A stretch of 64,000 nt of DNA, from the NCBI GenBank assembly GCA_938002835.1, contig CALKZS010000010.1, positions 38,305-102,304 on the forward strand, read 5' to 3'. Both the position numbers and the translations under genes were made by a program. Shown here piece by piece: positions 36,477-45,249 of this stretch; the stretch's first letter is position 1; every line of letters starts with the position of its first letter. Origin of the DNA: an uncultured Dokdonia sp. (GTDB lineage: Bacteria; Bacteroidota; Bacteroidia; Flavobacteriales; Flavobacteriaceae). The notes beneath the pieces are model-generated. The model saw nothing but the letters and a program-made list of their open reading frames with translations, did not search any database and was not told where the DNA came from.

Positions 36477-38012
36477 CTAATTCCAATCTGGCATACTAGC
36501 TTCTGTAAATAATTGGTCTGTAGTATTTGCATTACCAGCATCTAAAGAAAATGTAAACACACTAGGAATAGCATCTGTATTATTTAAAGTTCTTGTAAAA
36601 ATTATAAATCCTTCAGATGGAGAAAAACTTGGATCTAAGTCGTTTTCTCCAACAATCACATTAGTTGCAAGCTCTGTTGTAGTATCGTCTACAATATCAT
36701 AAACAAAAAGACGAGAAGAAAACAACCTATATTCTGTATTTTGTGACTCTGAAGTATCTCTAGAATACAACACTTGATCTCCATTTGCACTAATTTCGAC
36801 ACCTCCTACAGCACCACTTAAGCCTTCTAGAATTATTGTCTCTTCTTCTCCTGTAGATAACCGTAATGTATAAATTCTCACATCATATCCTTGGGTATTA
36901 TTAGTTTTAATTAAGATGAGATCTTCATTAAATTCTTGTATATCTATTTCTGATATGAAAGAATTATCTGAAGTTGTATATAATGCCATATTACCCGTTC
37001 CATCAGGATTAATTCTATACAATACATTAAATGATGTATACAAAAGATAATCTCCATTAGGTCCCCAAGCAAAATCAAGTTGATCTTGCCTAAAACCAGC
37101 AACAGGAATATTTTGTGTTACCTGTTGTACATTTTCACCCGTGAGATCCATAGTAAATAAATGTGTATCTCCTCCTACAGATCTTAAAAATGCTATTTTT
37201 TGCGCTATACTATTTCTTCTAGGTCTAAAACTATTTGTCGAAGAAGTGGTTAACTGAAATAAATTTTCGTCTACACTAGTTCCATCTGTGTCTGTAACAG
37301 AACTACCAGAAAAAATAACACTATTAGTTCCTTCTTGCTTTACAAATAAGAATGGATTAGAAGGAAATGATAAGGTAGAAAACTCTCTAATAAGAGATAA
37401 AACAGGGTCATTTTCACCATCAGAAACAGAAACTTGCCAGAAATAAGTTGCTCCAAGATCTAAATCTGAAACAGTGAGTGTACTATCATTCTCAACTGAA
37501 AAATTTCTAATTTCATTGGTAAATGAGTTTCTAATTTCAATATCATAGGTTAATATCTCTGCATTAGAAGTTACAGTTTCCCATTCTAATACAACTTCGC
37601 TCTCCAAATCATTTGCTCCATCTTCTGGAAATAATAACACAGGAGCTGTAGGAACTTCAAGGGAAAGATCTGTAGGTAAAAGCTCAAAAGCTACTACAGA
37701 TTCTTGATTATCAAAAATTTCTACTCCTTCAAAAGCTGTATCAAAACCAGTAAAATTTGCAGCTACCGAATAATTATCTACCGAAATATTAGGTATTGAA
37801 AAATTACCTTGTGCGTCTGTAAATACTGTAGTAGTAGATGGTGTCGTGGTTATTGTTACATCTTCTAGAGGTTCTCCATCTATACTTGAAATAACTGTAC
37901 CTCGTAAGCTACCAAAAAACTCTTCTTCGATAGTATCTTCAGAACAACTTACTAGAAGTAATACAATAACTATACTACTTAATAATCTTTTTATAAGAGA
38001 TTGCGTCTTCAT
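36477..38012 (-). CDS. Curli-operon lipoprotein: CarboxypepD_reg + Fn3-like + beta-propeller
   Basis: About 511 residues. Lipobox LLVSC near residue 23. Residues 35-105 (GTVISSIDGEPLEDVTITTT, FTDAQGNFSIPNI) are a carboxypeptidase-regulatory/TonB-plug-like beta-sandwich. About 125-215 is Fn3-like (PTAPVLLFPEDGAND, ATYFWQVSVSDGEND). From 225 on come PD40/TolB-like propeller repeats (LDFAWGPNGDYLLYTS, VGGVEISANGDQVLYSRD, LDPSFSPSEGFIIFTR). It starts 21 nt after csgG and is the last gene of the operon. Not a classical Csg protein; an outer-membrane role in fibre assembly is inference. Confidence 0.75.
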   Translation of the reverse strand: MKTQSLIKRLLSSIVIVLLLVSCSEDTIEEEFFGSLRGTVISSIDGEPLEDVTITTTPSTTTVFTDAQGNFSIPNISVDNYSVAANFTGFDTAFEGVEIFDNQESVVAFELLPTDLSLEVPTAPVLLFPEDGANDLESEVVLEWETVTSNAEILTYDIEIRNSFTNEIRNFSVENDSTLTVSDLDLGATYFWQVSVSDGENDPVLSLIREFSTLSFPSNPFLFVKQEGTNSVIFSGSSVTDTDGTSVDENLFQLTTSSTNSFRPRRNSIAQKIAFLRSVGGDTHLFTMDLTGENVQQVTQNIPVAGFRQDQLDFAWGPNGDYLLYTSFNVLYRINPDGTGNMALYTTSDNSFISEIDIQEFNEDLILIKTNNTQGYDVRIYTLRLSTGEEETIILEGLSGAVGGVEISANGDQVLYSRDTSESQNTEYRLFSSRLFVYDIVDDTTTELATNVIVGENDLDPSFSPSEGFIIFTRTLNNTDAIPSVFTFSLDAGNANTTDQLFTEASMPDWN

Positions 38013-38033
38013 TTTCAATTTCTTTTGCTTTTG

Positions 38034-39446
38034 TTATTCTTTGTTTTTGTTTTTTTTCCAGTTGAAATTGTAATTTAATCCAACTCCAAAATTGTAGTAA
38101 AAGTCATTTCTTGTACCATTTATTCTTCCATCAAGCTCATCACTATTAACAATATTATGTTCTCCAAATACTTTAATACCTACACGAGGATTAAACTTAT
38201 ATTGAAACCCTAGTCCGTACTGAATTTTAAAAAAGCTACGTCCTAAACTTGCAGACTCTTCTTCTGGTTTGACAATATCTATAGCAATGCCCGGACCTGC
38301 ATAAATAAATGGGGCAAAATTGTCCTTATGAAGTACATAAAACACTCCATTTAAATCTAGCCCTCCATAAATATTTGAAAACTGATCTCCATTATTGAGG
38401 TTAAAAACAGAAGCTCCTATACTAAGATCAAAATTTTTATTAAGTCTTGTTTGATAGGTTCCTCCCACATAAAAACCAGCTTCTTTTGTTGCAAAATCGC
38501 CATCTATATGATTTGTACCTCCAGATAGTGACAATGTATTTTTATATTTATCATCTACAAATAATCTATTATACAGTCCTAAAGACTCATCATACTCTTT
38601 AGACTCCAAATAATTACTCACGAGTTTATCGTTAACTTCTTCACCACCTTTTGCTCCCCAAATTCTGTCTTTAACTCCTTCTATTATTAGATCGTGAACT
38701 GCTTTTTCTATAGCATCTTTTACAGCTATATGTACCGGCTCATTTTGAGTAATTCCCGTCTCTGCTTCTAAAAGTCTTTGAAACTTCACAAACCGAAAGA
38801 AACTAGCATCTAATGCCTGTGATAAAATTGTTTTTGAAACGTATACTGTTTTTAAAATCTCACCATTTGTAGTAGAAACAGCACGTAAATACACTGTAAT
38901 TCTATCTTGTCTATATCTGGCAGATCCCCCAAGTCCAAAGTAACGTACTCCTATTCCTCCTGTGACTATATTAGTATCATAAGAAATGATTCCTCCTTCT
39001 AGAATTAAGCCAGCATATAAAAGCGGTGGTAATGCAGGAGTATTAGGATCTAGATTTTTTATATACTCTTGCTTTGTATTTCTAATAATATTGCGCTCTG
39101 TAGTTAAATTACTTAAGTTCTCACGCTCTATAGGTCTAAACCATCCAGAATCTTCAAGTGCTTTAATTAATATTGTTGTAGAACCTTGAGAAACAGCAGT
39201 GCTAAAAGTACTTCCATTCTCTACAGGTTTAAATTGACCGGTTTGATCACTAAAGTTATATACTGCAACTTCTAAAGGAGTTTGCGCTTCTGGTAAATTT
39301 TCTAGAATATCTGTAGATCTACTTTTTTCACCTATGCGAGCAGCTTCCTGTACAAAAGGTTGGTTAAAATATGCGCTACAAGATGAGAAGAGTGTTATGA
39401 TCAATATAAAAATGATCATTCTAAAATTTAATGTATTGAATAGCAT
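38034..39446 (-). CDS. csgG: CsgG-family curli secretion lipoprotein with C-terminal beta-barrel
   Basis: 470 residues against about 277 in E. coli. Lipobox LFSSC near residue 23. Residues 24-270 follow CsgG: YFNQPFVQEAARIGEKSRST, PLEVAVYNFSDQTGQFKP, FSTAVSQGSTTILIKALEDS, GWFRPIERENLSNLTTERNI, YAGLILEGGIISYDTN, GGSARYRQDRITVYLRAVST and KDAIEKAVHDLI. From about 300 to the end, alternating strands ending YYNFGVGLNYNFNWKKN look like an 8-strand outer membrane barrel not present in E. coli CsgG. It forms the curlin export pore. 1 nt between the csgF stop and this start. Confidence 0.92.
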   Translation of the reverse strand: MLFNTLNFRMIIFILIITLFSSCSAYFNQPFVQEAARIGEKSRSTDILENLPEAQTPLEVAVYNFSDQTGQFKPVENGSTFSTAVSQGSTTILIKALEDSGWFRPIERENLSNLTTERNIIRNTKQEYIKNLDPNTPALPPLLYAGLILEGGIISYDTNIVTGGIGVRYFGLGGSARYRQDRITVYLRAVSTTNGEILKTVYVSKTILSQALDASFFRFVKFQRLLEAETGITQNEPVHIAVKDAIEKAVHDLIIEGVKDRIWGAKGGEEVNDKLVSNYLESKEYDESLGLYNRLFVDDKYKNTLSLSGGTNHIDGDFATKEAGFYVGGTYQTRLNKNFDLSIGASVFNLNNGDQFSNIYGGLDLNGVFYVLHKDNFAPFIYAGPGIAIDIVKPEEESASLGRSFFKIQYGLGFQYKFNPRVGIKVFGEHNIVNSDELDGRINGTRNDFYYNFGVGLNYNFNWKKNKNKE

Positions 39447-39447
39447 T

Positions 39448-39864
39448 TTAATTAGGTACTATAATTTGTGATTCCTCTCCTGTTGTGGTATCTAGAATAT
39501 TAATAACCAAACCTTCTAATCCTTCAAAAATCTCAATAGCAAATTCTCCAGCTGTAAAAGTTCCAGGTTCTTCAAAATTAAGAGCATCTAGCTGTTGCTG
39601 AGTGAGCGTGCGAGACAATTGACTAAAAATTTGGGTATTTACATTATCTGCAAAACGCTCTAATTCTGTTCTTGTATCTGCCTGCAATGTATTGGGATCT
39701 TGTAAACTATTTTGAGCATTTGCAGAACTCAATATTTGCTGATAATTAAAAGCATTAGTCCCTCCAAAAAATGGACTAATAGGCTGGTAGGTAAACTGTT
39801 GTGCATTTACAACTCCAAGAGTACCTAGAAATAGGATTAATGTTAAAAAAAATGTCCGTCTCAT
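39448..39864 (-). CDS. csgF: Curli assembly factor CsgF
   Basis: 138 residues; signal peptide (cleavage at VVNAQ). The mature N-terminus QFTYQPISPFFGGTNAFNYQ plus LLSS/ANAQN-type continuation is the CsgF motif (FxYxPxxPxFGG...LxxxAxxQN), which plugs the CsgG channel. The C-terminal part is beta-rich with FEIAIEIFEGL-like strands ending in TTTGEESQIIVPN. It starts 4 nt after the csgE stop. Confidence 0.93.
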   Translation of the reverse strand: MRRTFFLTLILFLGTLGVVNAQQFTYQPISPFFGGTNAFNYQQILSSANAQNSLQDPNTLQADTRTELERFADNVNTQIFSQLSRTLTQQQLDALNFEEPGTFTAGEFAIEIFEGLEGLVINILDTTTGEESQIIVPN

Positions 39865-39868
39865 ACTA

Positions 39869-40657
39869 TTAATATCTAATAAAATCTGTTTTTTGTTTTT
39901 CTAAAATCTGAAGCCTTCGTAACACAAAATTGAAAACCTCATTTGCTTTTTGGGTTAAAAACTCTTTTCGAGGTTGTGTAAAAAACTGAGATACAATCTG
40001 ATCTTCTACTTTTACAATAATTCTAGTATTTCTTCCTCGACCAAATGTCTCTGTTATAAAAATATTTTTATCTGTAGTTATCTGTTTATCAATATACTGA
40101 GAATGAAAGTATCTAAAAAAATCTCGACCAGACTTAGTGATTGTTTTTTGTATAACAAAACCTTGTTTTACAAAACCATCTTGAGGTTTTGCTTGATCAC
40201 TTAGAGCTACAACTTGTTGTTCTAGCAAAGGTTTTAAATCGGTTTGTCCTCCTTTATCAAGCTCAATTCTATCTTTTCCTAATGGTTTTCCATTCTCATC
40301 ATATAGAATGAGAAGGATAATAGACTTTTTATCGAAATAATAATTTAGGGTAAGTTTGTTTACTATTTTTCTAGTACCAGATTTCATAAAAAATCTTTTT
40401 TTCTCACTTGTTTTAGAAACTGTACTATCTGTATTAGTTGTAAAAAGGCTGTATTCGTATATTAGACTATAATCAGTTAATGTTTTGTTTTCTACTCCTG
40501 CTTTTAATGTTATAAACTCACTACTAGGCTCTATAAGAATCTTTGCTGCAACTTCTTTATTGTAAAATTGACTAAAAGCTTTTGTGCTGATACCTATTAA
40601 TAACAACACTGTAAAAAATAGTCTGATTCTTGAAACAACCATCTCTTTTATGAACAT
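39869..40657 (-). CDS. csgE: CsgE-family protein with an N-terminal CsgH-like domain
   Basis: 262 residues, twice E. coli CsgE. Signal peptide (M1 or M6 start; cleavage near KAFSQ). About residues 35-135 form a beta-sandwich-like unit (SLIYEYSLFTTNTDST, KRFFMKSGTRKIVNKLTLNY, LLILYDENGKPLGKDRIEL) whose strand order resembles CsgH of Alphaproteobacteria; I infer a fused CsgH-like chaperone. Residues 160-250 are CsgE proper: IQKTITKSGRDFFRYFHSQY, NIFITETFGRGRNTRIIVKV, SQFFTQPRKEF, and NEVFNFVLRRL. CsgE delivers curlin subunits to CsgG. Fourth last of the operon. Confidence 0.85.
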   Translation of the reverse strand: MFIKEMVVSRIRLFFTVLLLIGISTKAFSQFYNKEVAAKILIEPSSEFITLKAGVENKTLTDYSLIYEYSLFTTNTDSTVSKTSEKKRFFMKSGTRKIVNKLTLNYYFDKKSIILLILYDENGKPLGKDRIELDKGGQTDLKPLLEQQVVALSDQAKPQDGFVKQGFVIQKTITKSGRDFFRYFHSQYIDKQITTDKNIFITETFGRGRNTRIIVKVEDQIVSQFFTQPRKEFLTQKANEVFNFVLRRLQILEKQKTDFIRY

Positions 40658-40658
40658 C

Positions 40659-41219
40659 TTAGTTGAAACTTCGAATTATAATGGTGGGTGAAGCTTCTGT
40701 TTGTGTAAACTTTAAAGAACGCGTGAGATTATTACTACCATAGCGCTCAAATGATAAATAATTTCCTTGCTGTTGAAGCTCTAAAGAAATATCTTCTTGA
40801 GGGTTTGTCACAAAATCAATGATATTATTATCATTCCCATTTTGTAATATATCTGTAAATACTGTGTTTACTTGGTAATCTAAAAATGTGTTATTAGCAT
40901 TTCCGTTTTGTACAATACCAATATCGCTTGAATTAGCTATTACTGCTACATTTACATTATTAAAATCTCCTATTTGCTGAAGAAAAACACTATTCCCATT
41001 TATATTATCACTTATAGAATTCGTGGTATTATCTATTCCTAATAAATTGAAAACTATTGGAACATTTATTGGTAAGTTGTTGTCTTCTAATTCGGCTTCT
41101 ATATTATCATTGTTTTCGTCTTCACTATAATTTTGAGAAGTACAAACAGTTATAGAAAAAAACAAAAGAAGAATTAAAAAAAACTTTTTTTGACTAGAAA
41201 TCAGTATGTAATTAAGCAT
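40659..41219 (-). CDS. csgB: Minor curlin-like protein (CsgB-like)
   Basis: About 186 residues from the internal ATG at 41219, which puts a signal peptide (FFLILLLFFSITVCTSQ) at the N-terminus; the longest frame adds 27 residues with no signal logic. Curlin-type repeats QQIGDFNNVNVAVIANSSDI, VQNGNANNTFLDYQVN, LQNGNDNNIIDFV and LQQQGNYLSFERYGSNNL show the QxGxxNxxxxxQ pattern. Its place between the major curlin and CsgE fits a nucleator like CsgB, but no other evidence distinguishes it. Confidence 0.8.
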   Translation of the reverse strand: MLNYILISSQKKFFLILLLFFSITVCTSQNYSEDENNDNIEAELEDNNLPINVPIVFNLLGIDNTTNSISDNINGNSVFLQQIGDFNNVNVAVIANSSDIGIVQNGNANNTFLDYQVNTVFTDILQNGNDNNIIDFVTNPQEDISLELQQQGNYLSFERYGSNNLTRSLKFTQTEASPTIIIRSFN

Positions 41220-41347
41220 AATTTCTTTTTTTAAAAAGAGGAAATTTATTCTAAAAAGTATAGAATAAACTTCCTCAAAATTTAAATTCTTAATAATCAT
41301 CAGGTTTATAGGGATTACAACCTGTTGGTTATTTAGAACATCCCTTA

Positions 41348-42757
41348 TTAATAAGGAGATGTTGTTACTGTAAGGTGTGGTACTGGCTCTAAAGTTGGTA
41401 CATTAGGAGTAAACTCATAACGCTCACCAAAGATTAACTCAGTTTGATTGTCTGGTAAATCAGCTCCATTAGACTGGAATACAGCAGCTTTATTGTGCCA
41501 TCCATCTTGGTTAATTAATGAACTTTGTCCTTCCATTTGATTAACTAAAGCGTGGTTAAATCCTCCTACTTGGTTTGTAGTAGCTACAGAGTTACTCCAC
41601 ATTTGAGTAATGTGTGCAAAGTTTGTGTCTCCTTCTTGAGTAGTAGTTGCTAAGTTATTATTTCCTACTTGCTTACTTTGAGCCTTGTTAGCAAGACCTA
41701 ATTGAGTATTAACAGAGATGTTATCCCATCCATCTTGATCTTGGAAAGAGAAGTTACCAGTAGAAGCTGTTCCTGTAGAATTATCTTGGTTTGCTTCTGC
41801 ATAGTTATTACCTCCTACTTGACGCTGCTTAGCATAATCACCATCATCAGTTGGGTTTGTTCCAGACTGATTGATTAATGCACTGTTTCCAGCTCCTCTT
41901 TGATCTTGGATAGCAATTGCATTATCAGAAGTTACACCATCTACTCCTTGATTAATAACTGCAGTTTCACCTAACTCACTTTCTAAAGCGGTAGAACGTT
42001 GTACTTGTAATGCTTGGTTTGCATCACCTAACTGATTTGTCTCAGCATAGCTACGACCACTATCACTTCCTGCGATAGACTCATTAGGAGCTTGATCTAT
42101 TACAGAGATATTATCTGCGCCATTTTGAGAAACTACAGCTTCCATACCAGCACTAAGATCTTCACTAGCAACCTGAAGAACTGTAGATAAGTTATTTGTT
42201 CCTACTTGATCAACTGCTGCATCATTTCTATCAAAAAGTTGTGTGATAGATGCTTTGTTTTCAGTTCCATTTTGTGTTAAAATAGCTTCGTTAGCCTCAG
42301 CTCCAAAATCTACATCATCAATACCAGGAGCTCCCTGAGAAATGATACCTATGTTGTCTGAACTCGCTGCATCATCATTACCTTGTAATAAAACCGCTTT
42401 GTTTCCATCAATGTTTGTATCTCCTCCTCCTATTTGAGCAATTGCTCCACGGTTATTAAAACCGTTTTGAGCGATTTCTGCTTGAGCATCTGCTCCTAGT
42501 TGATAAACATCTGCACTGTTACCAAATTCTACAGAAGTAGCAAGTCCATCTTGAGTAATTACAGAAGAGTTACGTAATCCTACTTGTCTCACTCTAGCTT
42601 TCTGATAATCTGCAGAATACTCAGAACCTTGAGTAACTTCAGAAGCATTAGCGTGTTGATAATTAGTTTGATTAGTTGCTACTGCTGGAGTGACTTCCTG
42701 AGCCATAGCTACTCCCCCGATCATTAGTGCCGTAGCACCTAAAAACAATTTTTTCAT
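41348..42757 (-). CDS. csgA: Major curlin subunit (CsgA-like functional amyloid)
   Basis: 469 residues, three times E. coli CsgA. Signal peptide (MKKLFLGATALMIGGVAMAQ). The rest is made of about 15-18 imperfect curlin repeats with QxGxxNxAxxxQ spacing: AQNGFNNRGAIAQIG, TQNGTENKASITQL, DQVGTNNLSTVLQ, NQLGDANQALQVQ, NQSGT, RQVGGNNYAEANQD, KQVGNNNLATTTQEGD, NQVGGFNHALVNQ, NQDGWHNKAAVFQ. It is secreted and assembles amyloid fibres. First gene of the operon with a predicted promoter 150 bp upstream. Confidence 0.93.
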   Translation of the reverse strand: MKKLFLGATALMIGGVAMAQEVTPAVATNQTNYQHANASEVTQGSEYSADYQKARVRQVGLRNSSVITQDGLATSVEFGNSADVYQLGADAQAEIAQNGFNNRGAIAQIGGGDTNIDGNKAVLLQGNDDAASSDNIGIISQGAPGIDDVDFGAEANEAILTQNGTENKASITQLFDRNDAAVDQVGTNNLSTVLQVASEDLSAGMEAVVSQNGADNISVIDQAPNESIAGSDSGRSYAETNQLGDANQALQVQRSTALESELGETAVINQGVDGVTSDNAIAIQDQRGAGNSALINQSGTNPTDDGDYAKQRQVGGNNYAEANQDNSTGTASTGNFSFQDQDGWDNISVNTQLGLANKAQSKQVGNNNLATTTQEGDTNFAHITQMWSNSVATTNQVGGFNHALVNQMEGQSSLINQDGWHNKAAVFQSNGADLPDNQTELIFGERYEFTPNVPTLEPVPHLTVTTSPY

Positions 42758-42915
42758 AATAAAATGTTTAGATTAATAAATATATAAATGGTTAATAAAT
42801 ACAATTTTAGAAGACTCAATTGTCTTTTAAACTAATAGTATAACTACTATCACTATTTAATACGGGGGAGTAATGTATTACTATGGAGGAGAAAATTATA
42901 TTTTGTAATACGAGA

Positions 42916-42946
42916 CAAAATTACTTTAAATCTCCAATGAGTCAAG
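42916..42946 (-). promoter_or_regulatory. Predicted Bacteroidota promoter of the curli operon
   Basis: On the minus strand: CTTG (-33), 19 bp spacer, TAATTTTG (-7, consensus TAnnTTTG). The 5' leader would be about 150 nt, with GGAG-containing and TAATAC-like words. Confidence 0.55.
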
Positions 42947-43177
42947 AGATTCTTATATGTTTTCGATAAAGTGAAAAAAATATTTTTATACTTTATTACA
43001 CATCTATAATAATAGCAGGGTGTGCCAAGCAAATAGTTATTTACCCCTTTTTAGAATAGGTAAAACTATACTGAGTAAATTCTTACAAACAATTCATTTT
43101 TTAAAAATCTATAAAATAGTATTCTACATTAACATCGTTTTAAAGTGAACTATACTATTTATAGAAAACGAATTTAC

Positions 43178-43191
43178 GCTTTCGCGAAAGC
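43178..43191. repeat. GCTTTCGCGAAAGC palindrome, copy 11
   Basis: 14 bp core in the intergenic region between the curli promoter and the DinB-type gene's terminator. Confidence 0.95.
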
Positions 43192-43272
43192 AAATATCTA
43201 CTCATTTTTCTTTTCAAATAAGAAAGTAGTTTCTACTTTTTTAAAGAAAAAATTATAAAAATGAAAACAAAA

Positions 43273-43300
43273 AAGCGTATTACAATTTTGTAATACGCTT
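43273..43300 (-). terminator. Terminator of the DinB-type gene
   Basis: Perfect 12 bp stem AAGCGTATTACA / TGTAATACGCTT followed on the minus strand by TTTTTTG. Confidence 0.8.
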
Positions 43301-43540
43301 ATAAAAGAACAAAATAGGGAATTTGTTCAATCAGTATGACATTTATTAAAATAATACAAGCCTAAAATACATATATAATTATATACTTCTTTTAAAAAAA
43401 AATTATTTGTGTTAAATTTATTGTTTTATAAAAAAAGTGACTAATTATTTAATATAAAGATAATTAGACGCCCTCTTTTTTGCATTTTAAGCTTTTAGTA
43501 TTCTCATATTCTCTTTTTAAAATCCAATAATGAGTTTTAA

Positions 43541-44074
43541 TTAAATATCCCATTCCTCCCTTTTAATAAGATTTTTTATATGCATATAATGGTGCTCACT
43601 ATGCCAAGCATAAATACCTATATTCTGTCTTAAGGCTATTGTATCTCCAGTTGCAGGATGCACAAATGTACGTTCAAGCTCTTTATTAGTTAACTTTTTT
43701 AATAAGCGCACTAACTTATAGTGGATTATTTCTATATGTTTTAAAGACCACTCTACAGACATACCATCAATATCTGGAAGTTTAGCCCACGCATTTTCAT
43801 CATATGGCTTTATCGTTGGGTTATCTTCTGTAAGTGCCCATTTAAAACGTATATAACTATGATGATGACTATCTGCAATATGATGTACTAACTCTCGAAC
43901 AGACCACCCTTCTGGTCTATAAAGAGTATCTAATTGCTCATCACTCATAGGTTCTATAATAAACCTTAATCTAGCGGGTAATTCTTCTAGGGTGGTAATC
44001 CATTTATGAAGCGTCTCTTCTGAAATTTCTTTTGGCATTACAAAAGTGCCAATCGGGTATTTTAGATGTTCCAT
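43541..44074 (-). CDS. DinB/YfiT-like putative metal-dependent hydrolase (bacillithiol transferase family)
   Basis: 177 residues, four-helix DinB fold. The three metal histidines are seen in VRELVHHIADSHHHSYIRF and IYAWHSEHHYMHI near residues 65 and 160, as in B. subtilis YfiT/BstA. EWSLKHIEIIHYKLVRLLKK is helix 3. Bacillithiol use is plausible in Bacteroidota but not shown. Single gene; a terminator lies downstream. Confidence 0.88.
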   Translation of the reverse strand: MEHLKYPIGTFVMPKEISEETLHKWITTLEELPARLRFIIEPMSDEQLDTLYRPEGWSVRELVHHIADSHHHSYIRFKWALTEDNPTIKPYDENAWAKLPDIDGMSVEWSLKHIEIIHYKLVRLLKKLTNKELERTFVHPATGDTIALRQNIGIYAWHSEHHYMHIKNLIKREEWDI

Positions 44075-44161
44075 AATCTCAAAAATAATGAAGTTAGCGA
44101 TTAGTAAGAGATAATTTTATAACTGCTTATTAACAAGCTACCTATCATAATAAAGTGTATG

Positions 44162-44191
44162 AAAAAAGCTTGACTTATGTCAGACTTTTTT
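44162..44191 (-). terminator. Terminator after the dual immunophilin gene
   Basis: AAAAGTCTGAC-ATAA-GTCAAGCTTTT stem (one mismatch) followed by T's on the minus strand. Confidence 0.75.
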
Positions 44192-44211
44192 ATCTATAAA
44201 AATATATACTT

Positions 44212-45144
44212 TTATTTTACAGCCACAAGCTCTACATCAAACACTAATGTTGCATTTGGAGGTATTACGCCTCCAGCTCCTGCAGCTCCATAGGCAAGAT
44301 CTGAAGGTATTACTAAACGTGCTTTATCACCTACATTAAGTAATTGAATTCCTTCATCCCAACCAGGAATTACCTGACCTACTCCTAATTGAAAGTCAAT
44401 AGGTTTATTGCGTTTAAAAGAGCTATCAAAAACAGTTCCATCAGGAAGTTGTCCTTTATAATGCACAGAAACTGTTTTTCCTTTTTCTGCTTTGGGACCA
44501 TCTCCTTTTTGAATTAATTGATAACGTAAACCGCTATTTGTTTTGTCAAAACCTGTAGCAAGTGCTTCTATTTGTGCTTCTTGAGCTTCTTTTTCTTCAG
44601 CAATGCGCTTTGCTCTAGATCCTTCAAAAGTTCTAAAAGCCTCTACAGCATTCCAAGCTTTGGCCTCTGCTCCTACTCTAAGGATTTCAACCTTCTCCAT
44701 CTTGTCTCCTTGAGCAACTGTATCTACTACATCTTGTCCTTCTATTACATTTCCAAAAACAGTATGCTTTCCATCTAACCAGTCTGTAGCAATATGTGTG
44801 ATAAAGAACTGTGTTCCATTAGTTCCTGGACCAGCATTTGCCATAGACAATTTACCTGGACCATCGTGCTTAAGATCTGGATGTATCTCATCATCAAATT
44901 TATAGCCACCATCTCCAGTACCTGTACCTAATGGGCAACCACCCTGTATCATAAAATCTGGAATAACTCTATGAAAACCTAATCCATCATAATAAGGTGT
45001 TCCTTGTGGTTTTTGAGAGTTTTCAAGATTACCTTCTGCGAGTGCTACAAAATTACCTACAGTTCCAGGTGTTTTTTCGTGCTCAAGCTTAAGAGTTATT
45101 TCTCCTTTAGAAGTATAAATTTTTGCGTAAATACCGTCTTGCAT
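44212..45144 (-). CDS. Dual immunophilin: cyclophilin-FKBP peptidyl-prolyl isomerase
   Basis: About 310 residues from the ATG at 45144 (the longer frame begins 13 codons earlier). Residues 1-150 are cyclophilin (YDGLGFHRVIPDFMIQGGCP with the FHR and QGG catalytic residues, MANAGPGTNGTQFFITH, WLDGKHTVFGNV). Residues 205-310 are FKBP (VSVHYKGQLPDGTVFDSSF, GVGQVIPGWDEGIQLLNVGD, YGAAGAGGVIPPNATLVFDV). Such Cyp-FKBP fusions are known in Flavobacteria. No signal peptide, so cytoplasmic. Confidence 0.95.
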   Translation of the reverse strand: MQDGIYAKIYTSKGEITLKLEHEKTPGTVGNFVALAEGNLENSQKPQGTPYYDGLGFHRVIPDFMIQGGCPLGTGTGDGGYKFDDEIHPDLKHDGPGKLSMANAGPGTNGTQFFITHIATDWLDGKHTVFGNVIEGQDVVDTVAQGDKMEKVEILRVGAEAKAWNAVEAFRTFEGSRAKRIAEEKEAQEAQIEALATGFDKTNSGLRYQLIQKGDGPKAEKGKTVSVHYKGQLPDGTVFDSSFKRNKPIDFQLGVGQVIPGWDEGIQLLNVGDKARLVIPSDLAYGAAGAGGVIPPNATLVFDVELVAVK

Positions 45145-45249
45145 TTTCTTTCTTTTTAATGAGGTGCAAAGATACGTATGCATTATGACCTAATAAACAA
45201 AAAAATGTATAGAAAAAATAGCTTAAGAATAATAGTACTTATTTACAAA

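Larger units (their letters stand above)
42758..43540. other. 783 bp region upstream of the curli operon, no gene
   Basis: No credible reading frame. It contains the predicted csgA promoter (42916-42946), several TAATAC/GTATTA words near 42835-42910 including GTAATGTATTAC, a palindrome copy and the terminator of the DinB-type gene. The rest is AT-rich and unexplained; the length suggests regulatory content. Confidence 0.6.
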
